This document shows positions 1 through 9,329 of a DNA stretch of 64,000 nucleotides, one piece after another. Numbering within the stretch: the stretch's first letter is position 1; every line of letters starts with the position of its first letter. A program made the position numbers and the translations under genes. The DNA comes from Pseudomonadota bacterium. GTDB taxonomy: Bacteria; Desulfobacterota; Binatia; Binatales; Binataceae. A model generated the notes under the pieces. It worked only from the letters and a program-made list of their open reading frames with translations, did no database searches and had not been told where the DNA came from. The DNA is taken from assembly GCA_021324755.1 (NCBI GenBank), contig JAJPIL010000014.1, positions 186,001 through 250,000 of the forward strand, read 5' to 3'.

Positions 1-55
1 CTAAACTAAACAACGGATAATTGCACTTGATCAGCATCGCTCCATCAACGATCAA
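1..55 (-). CDS. Possible 5' end of a further operon gene, cut by the window edge
   Basis: On the minus strand an open frame begins at a TTG at 55 (or an ATG at 37) and runs off the left edge without a stop, giving only 18 codons. A purine-rich stretch (rc of 56-64) precedes the TTG and could be a ribosome binding site. It would lie 25 bp after the acyl-CoA dehydrogenase stop, as expected for the next operon gene. The fragment is too short to assign a function, and an open frame of 18 codons can be chance. Confidence 0.2.
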   Translation of the reverse strand, partial: MIVDGAMLIKCNYPLFSL

Positions 56-80
56 TTCTCTTCCGGCGCAACGCCCTAAA

Positions 81-1241
81 TTAAAGCTCTCTCAAGTAGC
101 CCTCCTTTAAAAGCGATTTTGCGATGATCATGCGTTGCACCTCGCTAGTGCCCTCGCCGATTTCGGTTAACTTTGCATCCCGCATGTAACGCTCCACGTT
201 GTATTCGGCGATGTAGCCGTAGCCGCCATGAATCTGGACAGCACGCTCGGTGGCCCAGACTGCTGTTTCCGACGCAAAAAGCTTGGCCATCGAGGCTTCG
301 CGTCCGTAAGGCATTCCAGCGTCTTTGAGTCGGGCGGCTCTAATAGTCAAGAGCCACGACGCGTCAATCCGCGTAGCCATGTCGGCGATCATCCACTGGA
401 TAGCCTGGAACTCGCCGATCGGTCGGCCGAATTGTTTGCGCTCGCGAGCGTAGCTCACAGCGGCTTCGAATGCGGCGCGAGCCAGACCGATCGAGAAGGC
501 CGCGATTCCGATCCTGCCCGCCTCGAGCACCTTTACGGCTTGGCGATAACCCTCGCCGCTTGGACCGATTCGGTTAGAGGCGGGCACGGTTACGTTGTCG
601 AAAATAACTTCCGCGGTGTCGGAGGCACGCAGGCCGAGCTTTTCGATTTTGCGCCCGTTGCTAAGGCCCTTGGTTCCGCGCTCGACGATAAAAGCCGAGA
701 TACCGTTTTTGCCGCGGCTTGGGTCCTCGACCGCCGTAACCACGTAAACGTCGGCAACCGAGCCGTTGGTTATGAACATCTTGGTGCCGTTGATTACGTA
801 GTCGGAGCCTTTTAGCGTTGCGCGGGTGCGCATTGCGGCAGCGTCGGAGCCGGAGCCTGGCTCAGTTAAGCACCAAGCGCCGACCTTTTTGCCAGCGATA
901 AGTGAGGGTAGATAGAGGCGTTTTTGTTCTTCCGCGGCGAAGCCGTTGATGTGCCCGCTTGCCAGGGAGACGTGGGCTGCGCACGAAAGCGCGACCGAGC
1001 CGTCGTATCGCGCTAAACCTTCCATCACGATCACCTGGGATAGCGTGTCAGCTCCCGCTCCGCCGAAGCGTTCCGGGAAAGATACGCCAAGGAAACCCAG
1101 CTCTCCCAATTTTTCGAAGATCTCGCGCGGAAACTTTTCTTCGCGCTCCCACTTGGCGGCAAACGGTCTTATCTCGCGCTCGGCGAAAGACGCCAGGGTG
1201 TCGCGAATTCGCCGGTGCTCCTCGCTGAGTTCCATTTCCAT
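81..1241 (-). CDS. Acyl-CoA dehydrogenase (short/branched-chain type), 386 aa
   Basis: FAD-dependent dehydrogenase that would form the alpha-beta double bond in an acyl-CoA and pass electrons to electron-transfer flavoprotein. The full family length is present: N-terminal helical domain, the FAD/substrate motif LTEPGSGSDA near residue 123, the signature ERKQFGRPIGEFQAIQ, and the C-terminal VQIHGGYGY segment. The expected catalytic base is Glu363 in EGTSEVQR. The ATG at 1241 has GGAGAGAG about six bases upstream; a second ATG two codons in is possible. It is the last complete gene of a minus-strand run with the B12 mutase subunits and a second acyl-CoA dehydrogenase, which points to isobutyryl-, butyryl- or 2-methylacyl-CoA substrates. 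The exact chain length cannot be read from sequence. Confidence 0.93.
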   Translation of the reverse strand: MEMELSEEHRRIRDTLASFAEREIRPFAAKWEREEKFPREIFEKLGELGFLGVSFPERFGGAGADTLSQVIVMEGLARYDGSVALSCAAHVSLASGHINGFAAEEQKRLYLPSLIAGKKVGAWCLTEPGSGSDAAAMRTRATLKGSDYVINGTKMFITNGSVADVYVVTAVEDPSRGKNGISAFIVERGTKGLSNGRKIEKLGLRASDTAEVIFDNVTVPASNRIGPSGEGYRQAVKVLEAGRIGIAAFSIGLARAAFEAAVSYARERKQFGRPIGEFQAIQWMIADMATRIDASWLLTIRAARLKDAGMPYGREASMAKLFASETAVWATERAVQIHGGYGYIAEYNVERYMRDAKLTEIGEGTSEVQRMIIAKSLLKEGYLREL

Positions 1242-1271
1242 CGCTCTCTCCGTTCTAAAATCGGGCGCAAT

Positions 1272-1679
1272 CTATTCTCGAGGTCTGATATTCTCTTTGA
1301 CCCACGCGATGATATCCTGGGTCGAGGCGCCTGGGGTAAAGATCTCTTTGACTCCCATTTCTTTGAGTTTTTGGGCGTCGTCGGGTGGAATAATGCCGCC
1401 GCCGAAGACGGCGATGTCCTCGGCATTATTCTCTTTGAGCAGCCGAAGCACTTCGGGGAACAGCGTCATGTGAGCGCCGGAAAGAATGCTCAGGCCGATC
1501 CCGTCGACGTCTTCCTGGATTGCCGCGCTGACGACCATTTCGGGCGTTTGATGAAGTCCGGTGTAAATTACTTCGAAGCCTGCATCGCGCAAGGCTCGCG
1601 CAATGATTTTGGCTCCGCGGTCATGGCCGTCTAGGCCTGCCTTCGCAATCAATAACCGAATTCTTCTCTCTTCGGTCAT
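1272..1679 (-). CDS. icmB: B12-binding small subunit of acyl-CoA mutase, 135 aa
   Basis: Stand-alone cobalamin-binding domain of a two-subunit acyl-CoA mutase. The base-off/His-on motif DxHxxG is visible as D17-x-H19-x-x-G22; His19 should be the lower ligand of cobalt. The later SILSGAH and [10 protein letters not shown] segments line the dimethylbenzimidazole pocket in this family. I chose the ATG at 1679; an upstream in-frame TTG at 1697 would add six residues without a better ribosome site. It lies 54 bp after the large-subunit stop, so the two are almost certainly co-transcribed. Archaeal methylmalonyl-CoA mutase and isobutyryl-CoA mutase share this architecture. The symbol follows the specificity inferred from the large subunit; mcmA2 would be the conservative name. 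Confidence 0.88.
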   Translation of the reverse strand: MTEERRIRLLIAKAGLDGHDRGAKIIARALRDAGFEVIYTGLHQTPEMVVSAAIQEDVDGIGLSILSGAHMTLFPEVLRLLKENNAEDIAVFGGGIIPPDDAQKLKEMGVKEIFTPGASTQDIIAWVKENIRPRE

Positions 1680-1733
1680 CGTCTTTGTTAGCCCCAAGCT
1701 TGAGTTTTAAGCGTTTGTTTGTTGTGGCGGCCG

Positions 1734-3371
1734 TCAGAGCCAGGCCGGGTCGGTATATACGCCGAACTCCTCGCGATACACGTCGCATATTTCGCCCAGC
1801 GTGGCCTCGCGTCGCACTGCTTCACAGATGGGGCCCATCAGGTTTTCACCCGAGCGACAGGCCTCGGCCACGCGTTTTAAGGCTTCCCTTACGGCGCTTT
1901 GGTTTCGCTCGCGTTTGATTTTGCGCACACGCTGGACCTGGAGCTCTTCCACCGCCGGATCGATCTTTAGCGTGGGAATGGGGATTTCTTCCGGTATGAC
2001 GTATTTATTGACGCCGACTACGGTTTTGACTCCCTCCTCGAGTTGGCGCTGATAGCGGAAGGCTGACTCGGCTATTTCCTGTTGGGGAAAGCCCAGCTCG
2101 ATTGCGCGAATCATTCCGCCCATCTCGTCGATCCGCTTGATGTATTCCATGGCTTCGTGTTCGATCCTGTCAGTAAGCGCTTCGATCGCGTAGCTGCCGC
2201 CCAACGGGTCGATGGTATTCACGACGCCGCTTTCTTCGGCGATGATTTGCTGGGTGCGCAGCGCCACCATCGCCGCCATGTCGGTCGGCAACGCCAACGT
2301 TTCGTCCATCGCATTGGTGTGCAGCGACTGTACGCCGCCGAGCACGCCGGCAAGGGCTTGGATCGCGACGCGGGCGATGTTGTTCAGAGGTTGCTGGGCG
2401 GTAAGCGCAACGCCCGCAGTTTGAGCGTGCGTGCGCAGCATCATCGAACGCGGGTTTTTTGCGCCGAAGCGTTCTTTCATTATTCGCGCCCACATCCGAC
2501 GCGCGGCGCGAAGCTTGGCGATTTCCTCCAGAAAGTCGTTGTGAAGGTCGAAGAAAAAGGACAGGCGCGGAGCGAACTCGTCGACGTCAAGCCCACGTTC
2601 GATCGCGTGTTCGACATAGCAGATCCCATCGGCAAGCGTAAATGCCAGTTCCTGGACCGCCGTGGCTCCGGCTTCGCGTATGTGGTAGCCGGAAATCGAT
2701 ATCGGATGGAAGCGGGGTACGTGGCGCGTGCAGAACTCTATCATGTCGGTGACGATTCGCACTGAAGGCTTCGGCGGGCATATCCATTCCTTCTGCGCGA
2801 TGAACTCTTTGAGCATATCGTTCTGGATCGTGCCGCTTATCCGCTGCCATGAAGCTCCCTGCCGCTCAGCCACCACCAAGTACATCGCCAGTATTACTGA
2901 GGCCGAGCAGTTGACGGTCATCGAGGTAGTAATCTGCTCGAGCTGGATTTGGTCGAACAGGCGGGCCATGTCGTGGATCGAACTTACCGAGACGCCCTCG
3001 CGCCCGACTTCGCCCCTGGCCCGTTCGTGGTCGGCGTCATACCCCATCAGTGTGGGCATGTCGAAGGCGGTCGAAAGTCCGGTCTGTCCTTGGCGCAAAA
3101 GAAACCGGAAGCGAGCGTTAGTGTCCTCGGGTGTGCCGAAGCCGGCAAATTGCCGCATCGTCCAAAGCTTACCCCGATACATCGAGGGGTAAACTCCGCG
3201 CGTGAACGGATACTCTCCAGGATTACCCAACGCCGTGGCGTAATCGGACTTGACGTCTTCCGGAGTGTACAAGGGCTCAAGTTCCATGTCCGAAAGCGTG
3301 CTGAATCGCACCGGCCTTTCGGCAGATTTGCGATACGACGTATCAAGCCATTCTTGTTTGTTGCTGCTCAC
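1734..3371 (-). CDS. icmA: B12-dependent acyl-CoA mutase large subunit, isobutyryl-CoA mutase-like, 545 aa
   Basis: Catalytic TIM-barrel subunit of an adenosylcobalamin acyl-CoA mutase, without the B12 domain, which is encoded by the next gene. The segments [20 protein letters not shown] and SISGYH (His230) are clear. Propionibacterium methylmalonyl-CoA mutase has Tyr89 and Arg207 gripping the substrate carboxylate. Here the aligned residues are Phe75 (MRQFAGFG) and Gln193 (FIAQKEW). Spacing (118 residues, then 37 to the His) matches exactly. Phe/Gln is the pair I know from isobutyryl-CoA mutase (Phe80/Gln198), which interconverts isobutyryl- and n-butyryl-CoA. The start is GTG at 3371 with a GGGGGTGG site upstream. 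No MeaB/ArgK-type chaperone gene is in view. Database labels would probably read methylmalonyl-CoA mutase. Confidence 0.88.
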   Translation of the reverse strand: MSSNKQEWLDTSYRKSAERPVRFSTLSDMELEPLYTPEDVKSDYATALGNPGEYPFTRGVYPSMYRGKLWTMRQFAGFGTPEDTNARFRFLLRQGQTGLSTAFDMPTLMGYDADHERARGEVGREGVSVSSIHDMARLFDQIQLEQITTSMTVNCSASVILAMYLVVAERQGASWQRISGTIQNDMLKEFIAQKEWICPPKPSVRIVTDMIEFCTRHVPRFHPISISGYHIREAGATAVQELAFTLADGICYVEHAIERGLDVDEFAPRLSFFFDLHNDFLEEIAKLRAARRMWARIMKERFGAKNPRSMMLRTHAQTAGVALTAQQPLNNIARVAIQALAGVLGGVQSLHTNAMDETLALPTDMAAMVALRTQQIIAEESGVVNTIDPLGGSYAIEALTDRIEHEAMEYIKRIDEMGGMIRAIELGFPQQEIAESAFRYQRQLEEGVKTVVGVNKYVIPEEIPIPTLKIDPAVEELQVQRVRKIKRERNQSAVREALKRVAEACRSGENLMGPICEAVRREATLGEICDVYREEFGVYTDPAWL

Positions 3372-3417
3372 GAGCCACCCCCAATCAAAGAATTCGTCGT
3401 AGTCTCAGTTGAGCGCT

Positions 3418-4563
3418 TTAGCGCAAGCCTAGAATGTTGTTGGCGATCACCAAGCGCTGAATCTCTGACGTACCTTCGTATAGCTCTGTAATTTTGGCGT
3501 CGCGAAAGTAGCGCTCGACTTTGAATTCCCGCGTATAGCCATAACCCCCGTGAATCTGGACGGCCTGCGTTGCCGCGCGCATCGCGGCTTCCGACGCGAA
3601 CAGCTTGGCCATAGCCGATTCTTTCGTGCACCGCTGTCCATTGTCTTTGAGCCGCGCTGCTCGCAAAGTGAGCAAACGCGCCGCGTCGATTTCGACCGCC
3701 ATGTCGGCAAGCTTCCACTGGATCGCTTGATACTTTGCGATCGGCGCGCCGAAGGCTTGCCGCTGCGCGGCATAACTGAGCGAGGCTTCGAGCGCGGCCC
3801 GTGCTATTCCAACCGCTTGGGCCGCGATTCCGATACGTCCCCCGTCAAGCGTTTGCATTGCGATCTTAAAGCCTTGCCCCTCTTCGCCCAAGAGATTTTC
3901 TCGAGGCACCCGCAGGTCGGTAAAGCTTAACTGAGCGCTATGCGCGCCGTGAATCCCCATCTTGTCCTCGACCCTTACGACTTGCCATCCAGGCGTGTTG
4001 GTCTCGACGACGAAGGCGCTGATTCCGCGATGGCCTTGTGAAGCGTCAGTGCTTGCGAACACGATCGCGACCGAGGCTTGCGGGCCGTTGGTGATGAAGT
4101 TCTTGGTGCCGTTGATCGTATAGTAGTCGCCTGCTCTCACGGCGCGGCTTTTAATTCCCGCCGCGTCGGAGCCGGCCTGGGGCTCGGTGAGCGCGAAGCA
4201 TCCGAGCCATTCTCCGCGTGCCATACGCGGCAGAAAGTACTGCTTTTGGCGCTCGTTGCCCACGCCCAGGATTGGCCATTCTGCGAGCGACGAATGCGCC
4301 GACAAGATCACCGCCGTGGCGGCGCATTCAACTGCTATCTCCTCGATTGCAAGCGCGTAGCTTACATGGTCCGCGCCGGCTCCGCCAAAGCGCTCGGGCA
4401 CGAAAATACCTAACAAGCCTAACCGACCAAGCTCGGCCACGATTTCGGCGGGAAAACGATGCGTGCGATCGGTCTCGACCCCAGCGGCGCTGAGTTTTTC
4501 CCGTGCAAACCGGCGTGCCAGCGCTTGCACTGCGCGCTGCGACTCGCTCAACTCAATTTCCAT
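3418..4563 (-). CDS. Acyl-CoA dehydrogenase, 381 aa
   Basis: Second flavoprotein acyl-CoA dehydrogenase of the operon, paralogous to the one at 81-1241 but clearly diverged. It has the same landmarks: LTEPQAGSDA (about residue 124), RQAFGAPIAKYQAIQWK, VQIHGGYGY, and the catalytic Glu363 in YEGTSEIQR. The YEGTSEIQRL ending is typical of short- and branched-chain enzymes. It starts at ATG 4563 and ends 46 bp before the mutase large subunit, so it is the first gene of the operon. With the mutase reading as isobutyryl-CoA type, one dehydrogenase could act on n-butyryl-CoA and the other on a branched substrate; this division is inference. Confidence 0.93.
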   Translation of the reverse strand: MEIELSESQRAVQALARRFAREKLSAAGVETDRTHRFPAEIVAELGRLGLLGIFVPERFGGAGADHVSYALAIEEIAVECAATAVILSAHSSLAEWPILGVGNERQKQYFLPRMARGEWLGCFALTEPQAGSDAAGIKSRAVRAGDYYTINGTKNFITNGPQASVAIVFASTDASQGHRGISAFVVETNTPGWQVVRVEDKMGIHGAHSAQLSFTDLRVPRENLLGEEGQGFKIAMQTLDGGRIGIAAQAVGIARAALEASLSYAAQRQAFGAPIAKYQAIQWKLADMAVEIDAARLLTLRAARLKDNGQRCTKESAMAKLFASEAAMRAATQAVQIHGGYGYTREFKVERYFRDAKITELYEGTSEIQRLVIANNILGLR

Positions 4564-4664
4564 TGCTTCCGACGACCCCCTGCCTCCAGAGCCAACACTT
4601 GGCCCCCAATTTTTGTTAGCGACGCGCTGCCGTTCCGGCCTGCTGTGCGCGATTGGCTTTAGGA

Positions 4665-4676
4665 TAGCGATCGCTA
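4665..4676. repeat. 12-bp perfect palindrome TAGCGATCGCTA
   Basis: Perfect palindrome about 100 bp upstream of the acyl-CoA dehydrogenase start at 4563. It could be an operator or a chance GCGATCGC motif. Only its position in the presumed promoter region makes it worth noting. Confidence 0.25.
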
Positions 4677-4725
4677 CTGGTGTAAATATTATTGTGGATA
4701 ACTAGTCCTGGTCCAGAATACCTGC

Positions 4726-4746
4726 AAAACTTAAGTCTTGAGTTTT
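4726..4746. promoter_or_regulatory. 21-bp imperfect palindrome, candidate operator
   Basis: Two 10-base arms, AAAACTTAAG and CTTGAGTTTT, flank a single T and pair at 9 of 10 positions. It lies about 165 bp upstream of the first acyl-CoA dehydrogenase start. Size and symmetry suit a dimeric repressor such as the TetR-type acyl-CoA regulators, but the regulator is not in the window. The right arm CTTGAGTTTT recurs at 1699-1708 between the two mutase subunit genes. A role as a terminator is less likely because the arms are G+C-poor. Confidence 0.35.
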
Positions 4747-5183
4747 AGCTACGGCTTAACCTAGCCAGGATCGTTTGGCAACCGCTATCGGCCTTTAGCC
4801 AATTCACCTTCAATCTCTTAGCGCCTCGGTAAGGCTCCTAAATTTATCTCTAATAACGAAAAAATTGCGTACTTCGACCTAGCGAAAAACTAAGTTTTGA
4901 CGAACGTGCCGCCTACCTAATCTTGCTTGAAAGGCTTTTAAAACAGGCGATAGCGGATGACGCTCGTCAAAACCTTAAGTGCGGGCTTCGAGCTCTAGAG
5001 TCGATACCGGAGAGGTCTGCAAGAGAAACTTAGTAGGTAGTTTCCTCCCGAACTTGCGGCCGCATCTATTGGAAAAACGAAGCGGTGCTCGATTTGAGAT
5101 GTAGGGCAGAGTGCGGACGATATTTTGTACTAACGGTTATAAAAGGCGCGCTAAGTTTTGCGCCTGATCTCGTTTGGTCCCAG

Positions 5184-5963
5184 CTAACAGCCGCGCCAGA
5201 CCGGCTTTCGCTTTTCCAGAAAAGCCTTGGTACCCTCGACTCGATCTGCGCTTCCGAATGCGACGGCAAAGGCTTGCTGCTCGAAGCTCAGGCCTGCGTC
5301 CTCGTCCATCGTCATCGAGGCTCGCAAGGCTGCTTTGGCTTGGCGCAGCGCGACGGGCGGCTTGTTAGCGAGCTGTTCGGCAAGCTCTTTTGCAGTTTCC
5401 ATCAGCGCTTGCGGCGCCACCACCCGATTCACCAGGCCCCATTCGAGTGCTTTGCGTGCGTCGATCATCTCGCCGAGCATGATCGCTTCAGTGGCGCGGG
5501 TAAGTCCGATCCGATGGGCTAGACGCTGCGTGCCGCCGAAGCCCGGAATTACGCCGAGATTTATCTCGGGCTGTCCGAACCGCGCGTTTTCCGCGGCAAC
5601 GATAAAGTCGCAGGCAAGTGCAAGCTCGAGGCCGCCACCGAGCGCGAAGCCGTTGACTGCAGCGATTACAGGAACGGGCGCCTCCTCGATCGCTCGCATC
5701 ACCCGATGGCCAAGCTTGACGAACTCGAGTCCCTCAACCGTCGATAGCTCGGAAAGTGTACCGATGTCGGCGCCTGCCACGAACGCCCGCTCGCCCGCGC
5801 CGGTAATTATCAGCGCACGCGCCGCGCTGTCGCGCCGTAGTTCAGAGAACGCGTGGGCTAGCTCTTGCAGAACTTCATGATTGAGAGCGTTTAAAGCTTG
5901 GGGCCGATTTACGGTTATTGTCCAGATACGAGCTCGCTCTACCAGTAAAGACTTAAACTCCAT
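5184..5963 (-). CDS. Enoyl-CoA hydratase/isomerase (crotonase family), 259 aa
   Basis: Crotonase-fold enzyme, most likely hydrating 2-enoyl-CoA in beta-oxidation. The oxyanion-hole segments AFVAGADI and NGFALGGGLELALACD are intact. Both glutamates of true hydratases are present: one in FGQPEINLGVIPGFGGTQRL, the other in RATEAIMLGE. That favours hydratase over the isomerase or hydrolase branches. The ATG at 5963 is preceded by GGGAGAAAAG. It lies upstream of the acyl-CoA dehydrogenase/mutase operon on the same strand, separated by 620 bp, and 50 bp downstream of glpX. It would act on the product of the nearby dehydrogenases. Confidence 0.9.
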   Translation of the reverse strand: MEFKSLLVERARIWTITVNRPQALNALNHEVLQELAHAFSELRRDSAARALIITGAGERAFVAGADIGTLSELSTVEGLEFVKLGHRVMRAIEEAPVPVIAAVNGFALGGGLELALACDFIVAAENARFGQPEINLGVIPGFGGTQRLAHRIGLTRATEAIMLGEMIDARKALEWGLVNRVVAPQALMETAKELAEQLANKPPVALRQAKAALRASMTMDEDAGLSFEQQAFAVAFGSADRVEGTKAFLEKRKPVWRGC

Positions 5964-6013
5964 CTTTTCTCCCGCGCAGCCGAACCTCTAAAACGCTCAG
6001 ACAGACTGTTTGT

Positions 6014-6967
6014 TCAGTACTCGGGTTTGAAATCGAAGCGATGAATCGCGTGGATGAAGCGCACGGTGCGGGTCTTGGAGCGCATGACCACGCTGTTAGT
6101 CGTCGCGCCGCCCGAGAAGAAGCGTACTCCTTTGAGGTAGTCGCCGCTGGTGACGCCGGTGGCGGCGAACATCACGTTATCGCCTGCTAACTCCTCGAGC
6201 GTATAGCGATGGTTTATGTCGAGGATTCCTGCCTGCAGGCATTTCTCCATCTCTTCGTCATTTCGTGGTCTAAAGCGCCCTTGAAACTCGCCGCCCGCGG
6301 CGCGCGCGGCCACAGCCGCAAGAATTCCCTGATGGGCCCCGCCGATGCCCATCAAGATGTCGATCTCCGAGTCGGGATGGGTGGTGGCCAAAGCTGCGGA
6401 GAGGTCGCCAGCGGATAAAAGCTTGATTCCCGCGCCGGCTTTGCGCACCTCCGCGATCAGTTTGTCGTGTCGCGGACGGTCAAGGATCGCCACACGCAAG
6501 TCCTCGACGTAAACTTTCTTCGCCTCGGCCAAGGCTTTGAGATTTTCGGTAGGCGAACGGTCAAGGTCAACTACGCCGCGTCCGATTGGTCCGCACGCTA
6601 TTTTTTCCATGTACGTGTTCGGACATCGCAGCATCGAGCCTCGCTCGGCCAGCGCCACGCACGACAAGGCGTTAGGGCCTCCGGTGGCGCAGATAACTGG
6701 GCCCTCGAGACTATCCACGGCGACGTCGACCTCCGGTCCGGCCCCACTTCCCACGATCTGGCCGACGTAGAGAATATCGGTCTCGCCTTCTTCGCCTTCG
6801 CCGACGACTATTTTGCCGTCGATAGCGATCGAGTTGAGCGCTTTGCGCATGGCCTCGCACGCAACGCGGTCGGCCAAACGCTCGTCGCCTTTGCCAATGA
6901 AGCGCGCAGCCGCAAGCGCGGCCGCTTCAGTAGCTCGTACAGCCTCAAGCGCGAGATTCCGGTCCAA
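6014..6967 (-). CDS. glpX: Fructose-1,6-bisphosphatase class II, 317 aa
   Basis: Metal-dependent phosphatase of gluconeogenesis that converts fructose-1,6-bisphosphate to fructose-6-phosphate. The GlpX landmarks are present: IDGKIVVGEGEE, DVAVDSLEGP (metal-binding Asp/Glu), YMEKIACGP, and a C-terminal GATTNSVVMRS. Length matches the family (about 320-335). The apparent start is TTG at 6967, with GGGAG and GGCGGAG upstream; no ATG lies before the conserved N-terminal helix. Its neighbours are a phosphoglycerate-mutase-like gene upstream (48 bp gap) and the enoyl-CoA hydratase downstream. A central carbon role is likely; a dual sedoheptulose bisphosphatase activity cannot be excluded. Confidence 0.93.
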   Translation of the reverse strand: MDRNLALEAVRATEAAALAAARFIGKGDERLADRVACEAMRKALNSIAIDGKIVVGEGEEGETDILYVGQIVGSGAGPEVDVAVDSLEGPVICATGGPNALSCVALAERGSMLRCPNTYMEKIACGPIGRGVVDLDRSPTENLKALAEAKKVYVEDLRVAILDRPRHDKLIAEVRKAGAGIKLLSAGDLSAALATTHPDSEIDILMGIGGAHQGILAAVAARAAGGEFQGRFRPRNDEEMEKCLQAGILDINHRYTLEELAGDNVMFAATGVTSGDYLKGVRFFSGGATTNSVVMRSKTRTVRFIHAIHRFDFKPEY

Positions 6968-7014
6968 TCTCCGCCTGCTCTCCCGTTGAAGAATTTTCGG
7001 TGAGACTTGCCAGG

Positions 7015-8226
7015 CTAGACGCCGCTAAAGAGCTCGTCGATCAGCGTGTGCCCTTCCGTTACTATCAAGCCAGTTTGTGACGCCTCTTTTTCGGTATATC
7101 GACGCCCCGGCTGGATTGTCCCACCAAGTTTCAGCGAGTCGATCATAGCAAACGGCACCGGTTCATTCGAGTGGGTTTTGAGCTTGCAGGGCGTCGCATG
7201 ATCCGGCATCAGGAGCAGTCTGAAGTTCCCCATTTTTTGCAGCCCGCGCAACAAGGGTCCGACGATCAGCTCGTCGATTCGCTCGATGGCCTCGGTCTTG
7301 AGGTCAGGTCGGCCCATGTGCCCCGCTTCGTCTGGCGCCTCGATATGGACGAGCAAAAAGTCATGGCGCGTAAGCGCTTCGACAGCGTAGCGGCCCTTGG
7401 CGGCATAGTCGGTATCCAGATAGCCGGTGGCGCCAGGAACCTTTATCAGTTCAAGTCCAGCGAGTCGGCCAAGCCCGTTCACCAGGTCGACCGCGGAAAT
7501 CACCGCTCCGCTGATACCGAAGCGGGCTTTGAGCGTCGGCAGCGACGGCGCGCGCCCTTGTCCCCAGAACCAGATCGAAGTCGCCTGCGGCTTGCCCTGT
7601 AGAGTGCGCTTGCGATTGATAGGATGTTCGCGCAACATTTCTTGCGCACGCGCCATCAACTCCCGCAGCGTTTGCGCGCCCTCGCCCGAAGGGAGATAAG
7701 GCTCGATCGGTTTGCCTGTGATGTCATGGGGCGGAGTGAGACGAGTGCTGGATGGTCCGCCGTGCCAGACCATCAGATGGCGGTAGCTTACGCCGTTGTA
7801 AAAATCGAAGCCGTTGCCGCCAAGTCGCGCGCCTATGTCGCGGACTATCATCGCTGCTTCCTCGCTCTCGATGTGTCCGGCGGTGAAGTCCTCCATGACC
7901 AAATTACCGCTGGCGTCCGGCCTAATCGTCACCAGGTTCATCCTGAACACGACATCGCTCGGCGAAAGCTCGATCCCCTGGCTTGCGGCTTCGATTGGGG
8001 CACGCCCGGTATGGTACTTTCGCGGGTCGTACCCCAGCATGCTCATGGTTCCGACGTCGCTTCCGGCCGCCATCCCCTCGGGAATAGTCCGAACGAGCCC
8101 GAGTCGTCCGTTGGCCGCGACGAAATCCATATTGGGTTTTCGCGCAGCTTCAAGCGGGGTCTTGCCTTCGAGCTCCGGGCATGGCCAATCGGCCATGCCG
8201 TCGCCATGGACTATAACGTACTTCAT
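7015..8226 (-). CDS. apgM: ApgM-type phosphoglycerate mutase family protein; candidate homoserine kinase, 403 aa
   Basis: Alkaline-phosphatase-superfamily protein of the archaeal-type, cofactor-independent phosphoglycerate mutase family. The metal site reads HGDGMADWP at the N-terminus, APDEAGHMG in the middle and MPDHATPC near the C-terminus. The nucleophile region is [16 protein letters not shown]. Its ATG overlaps the stop of threonine synthase (ATGA, 8223-8226), so it is translationally coupled inside a hom-thrC operon. No GHMP-type homoserine kinase is present in the window. Proteins of this family have been proposed as analogues of homoserine kinase, and this context supports that reading. 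Phosphoglycerate mutase in glycolysis remains the alternative. Family assignment is firm; the substrate is inference. Confidence 0.88.
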   Translation of the reverse strand: MKYVIVHGDGMADWPCPELEGKTPLEAARKPNMDFVAANGRLGLVRTIPEGMAAGSDVGTMSMLGYDPRKYHTGRAPIEAASQGIELSPSDVVFRMNLVTIRPDASGNLVMEDFTAGHIESEEAAMIVRDIGARLGGNGFDFYNGVSYRHLMVWHGGPSSTRLTPPHDITGKPIEPYLPSGEGAQTLRELMARAQEMLREHPINRKRTLQGKPQATSIWFWGQGRAPSLPTLKARFGISGAVISAVDLVNGLGRLAGLELIKVPGATGYLDTDYAAKGRYAVEALTRHDFLLVHIEAPDEAGHMGRPDLKTEAIERIDELIVGPLLRGLQKMGNFRLLLMPDHATPCKLKTHSNEPVPFAMIDSLKLGGTIQPGRRYTEKEASQTGLIVTEGHTLIDELFSGV

Positions 8227-9326
8227 TCTTCGAGCTCCAACACTCGCATTATGCGCTCCACTTCTGGTTCGACCACGATCGAGTTGGTTAAGTTCTTAAG
8301 CGCCGTATCGGGGTCCTTAAGGCCGTGACCTGTCAGTGTGCACACGACGACAGAGTGCGGTGGGATACCATGCTGCTCGCTGTACTTCAGAGCGCCGGCG
8401 AGCGAGGCTGCCGAGGCGGGCTCGACAAATATGCCGTGGGCTGCCGCAAGCCGGTAAGCTTTCAGAATCTCGTCATCGGTTACCATGTCGATTACGCCGT
8501 GCGACTCTTCCCGCACCTGGAGCGCTTGTTGCCAACTTGCCGGATTGCCGATACGAATCGCGGTTGCGATCGTGCGAGGGTTGTCGATCGGTTGGCCGCG
8601 CACGATCGGTGCCGCGTCGGCAGCCTGGTAGCCCATCATCTTCGGCAGGCTGTCGATGAGGCCGTGCTGAAAATACTCCTTGTATCCCAGCCAGTACGCA
8701 GTAATATTCCCAGCATTACCGACCGGCAAAAAGTGATAATCGGGCGCCCGTCCGAGCTGGTCGCAGATTTCAAAGGCAGCCGTTTTCTGGCCCGCGATTC
8801 GGTCGGGATTGATGCTGTTGACAAGCCTGATTTTCACCGGTTCGCGCTCGACCAGGTCGCGGACCATCTTAAGGCAAATATCGAAGTTCCCGATTACCTC
8901 GATCACGCGCGCGCCATGCATCACGCTTTGCGACAATTTTCCTATCGCCACTGCGCCCTTGGGCACGAGCACGAAAGCCTTAAGCCCCGCCCGCGCCGCA
9001 TAGGCGGCGGCTGAGGCAGCTGTGTTGCCGGTCGACGCACAAATGACCGCACGTGCCCCTTGATGTAGCGCGTTGGTGAGCGCAACGGTCATTCCGCGAT
9101 CTTTGAAAGAAGCCGTTGGGTTGGCGCCTTCGCACTTGAAAAACAGCTTTACATCCTTGCCGAGTCGGCGGGCCAGTTCGGGACTGTCGAGCAAGGGCGT
9201 GTTGCCTTCGCACAACGTCACCACCTTCGCCTGCGCGCAAACAGGAAGAAAGCGCCGATAGTGCTCGATAAGCCCGGGCCAGCGAGTCAATCGCGGCGCG
9301 CTCAAGTTTGCCCGCCCGTCGCCCAT
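8223..9326 (-). CDS. thrC: Threonine synthase, 367 aa
   Basis: PLP enzyme that converts O-phospho-homoserine to threonine. The PLP lysine lies in [10 protein letters not shown], the phosphate-binding loop in [17 protein letters not shown], and a late [17 protein letters not shown] segment is characteristic. The length (367 aa) fits the shorter class of bacterial threonine synthases. It begins 3 bp after the homoserine dehydrogenase stop and overlaps apgM by four bases, so the three genes form one operon. The product is Thr, the precursor for the 2-oxobutyrate route to isoleucine, for which cimA later in the window offers an alternative. Confidence 0.95.
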   Translation of the reverse strand: MGDGRANLSAPRLTRWPGLIEHYRRFLPVCAQAKVVTLCEGNTPLLDSPELARRLGKDVKLFFKCEGANPTASFKDRGMTVALTNALHQGARAVICASTGNTAASAAAYAARAGLKAFVLVPKGAVAIGKLSQSVMHGARVIEVIGNFDICLKMVRDLVEREPVKIRLVNSINPDRIAGQKTAAFEICDQLGRAPDYHFLPVGNAGNITAYWLGYKEYFQHGLIDSLPKMMGYQAADAAPIVRGQPIDNPRTIATAIRIGNPASWQQALQVREESHGVIDMVTDDEILKAYRLAAAHGIFVEPASAASLAGALKYSEQHGIPPHSVVVCTLTGHGLKDPDTALKNLTNSIVVEPEVERIMRVLELEE

Positions 9327-9329
9327 TGC

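Larger units (their letters stand above)
4564..5183. other. 620-bp gene-free region upstream of the acyl-CoA/mutase operon
   Basis: No convincing reading frame is present on either strand. The stretch is visibly A+T-richer than the flanking genes. It holds several inverted repeats, listed separately, and should contain the promoter of the operon that starts at 4563 on the minus strand. It also separates that operon from the enoyl-CoA hydratase gene whose stop is at 5184. A long inverted pair GTTTTGACGA (4894-4903) and TCGTCAAAAC (4964-4973), 60 bp apart, is also present. I see no riboswitch, tRNA or transposon end. Confidence 0.6.

Noticed and set aside
1734-3371. Reading the mutase as 2-hydroxyisobutyryl-CoA mutase
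   Set aside because: That enzyme has Ile at the Phe75 position and an Asp 27 residues later; here Phe and Ala102 are found.
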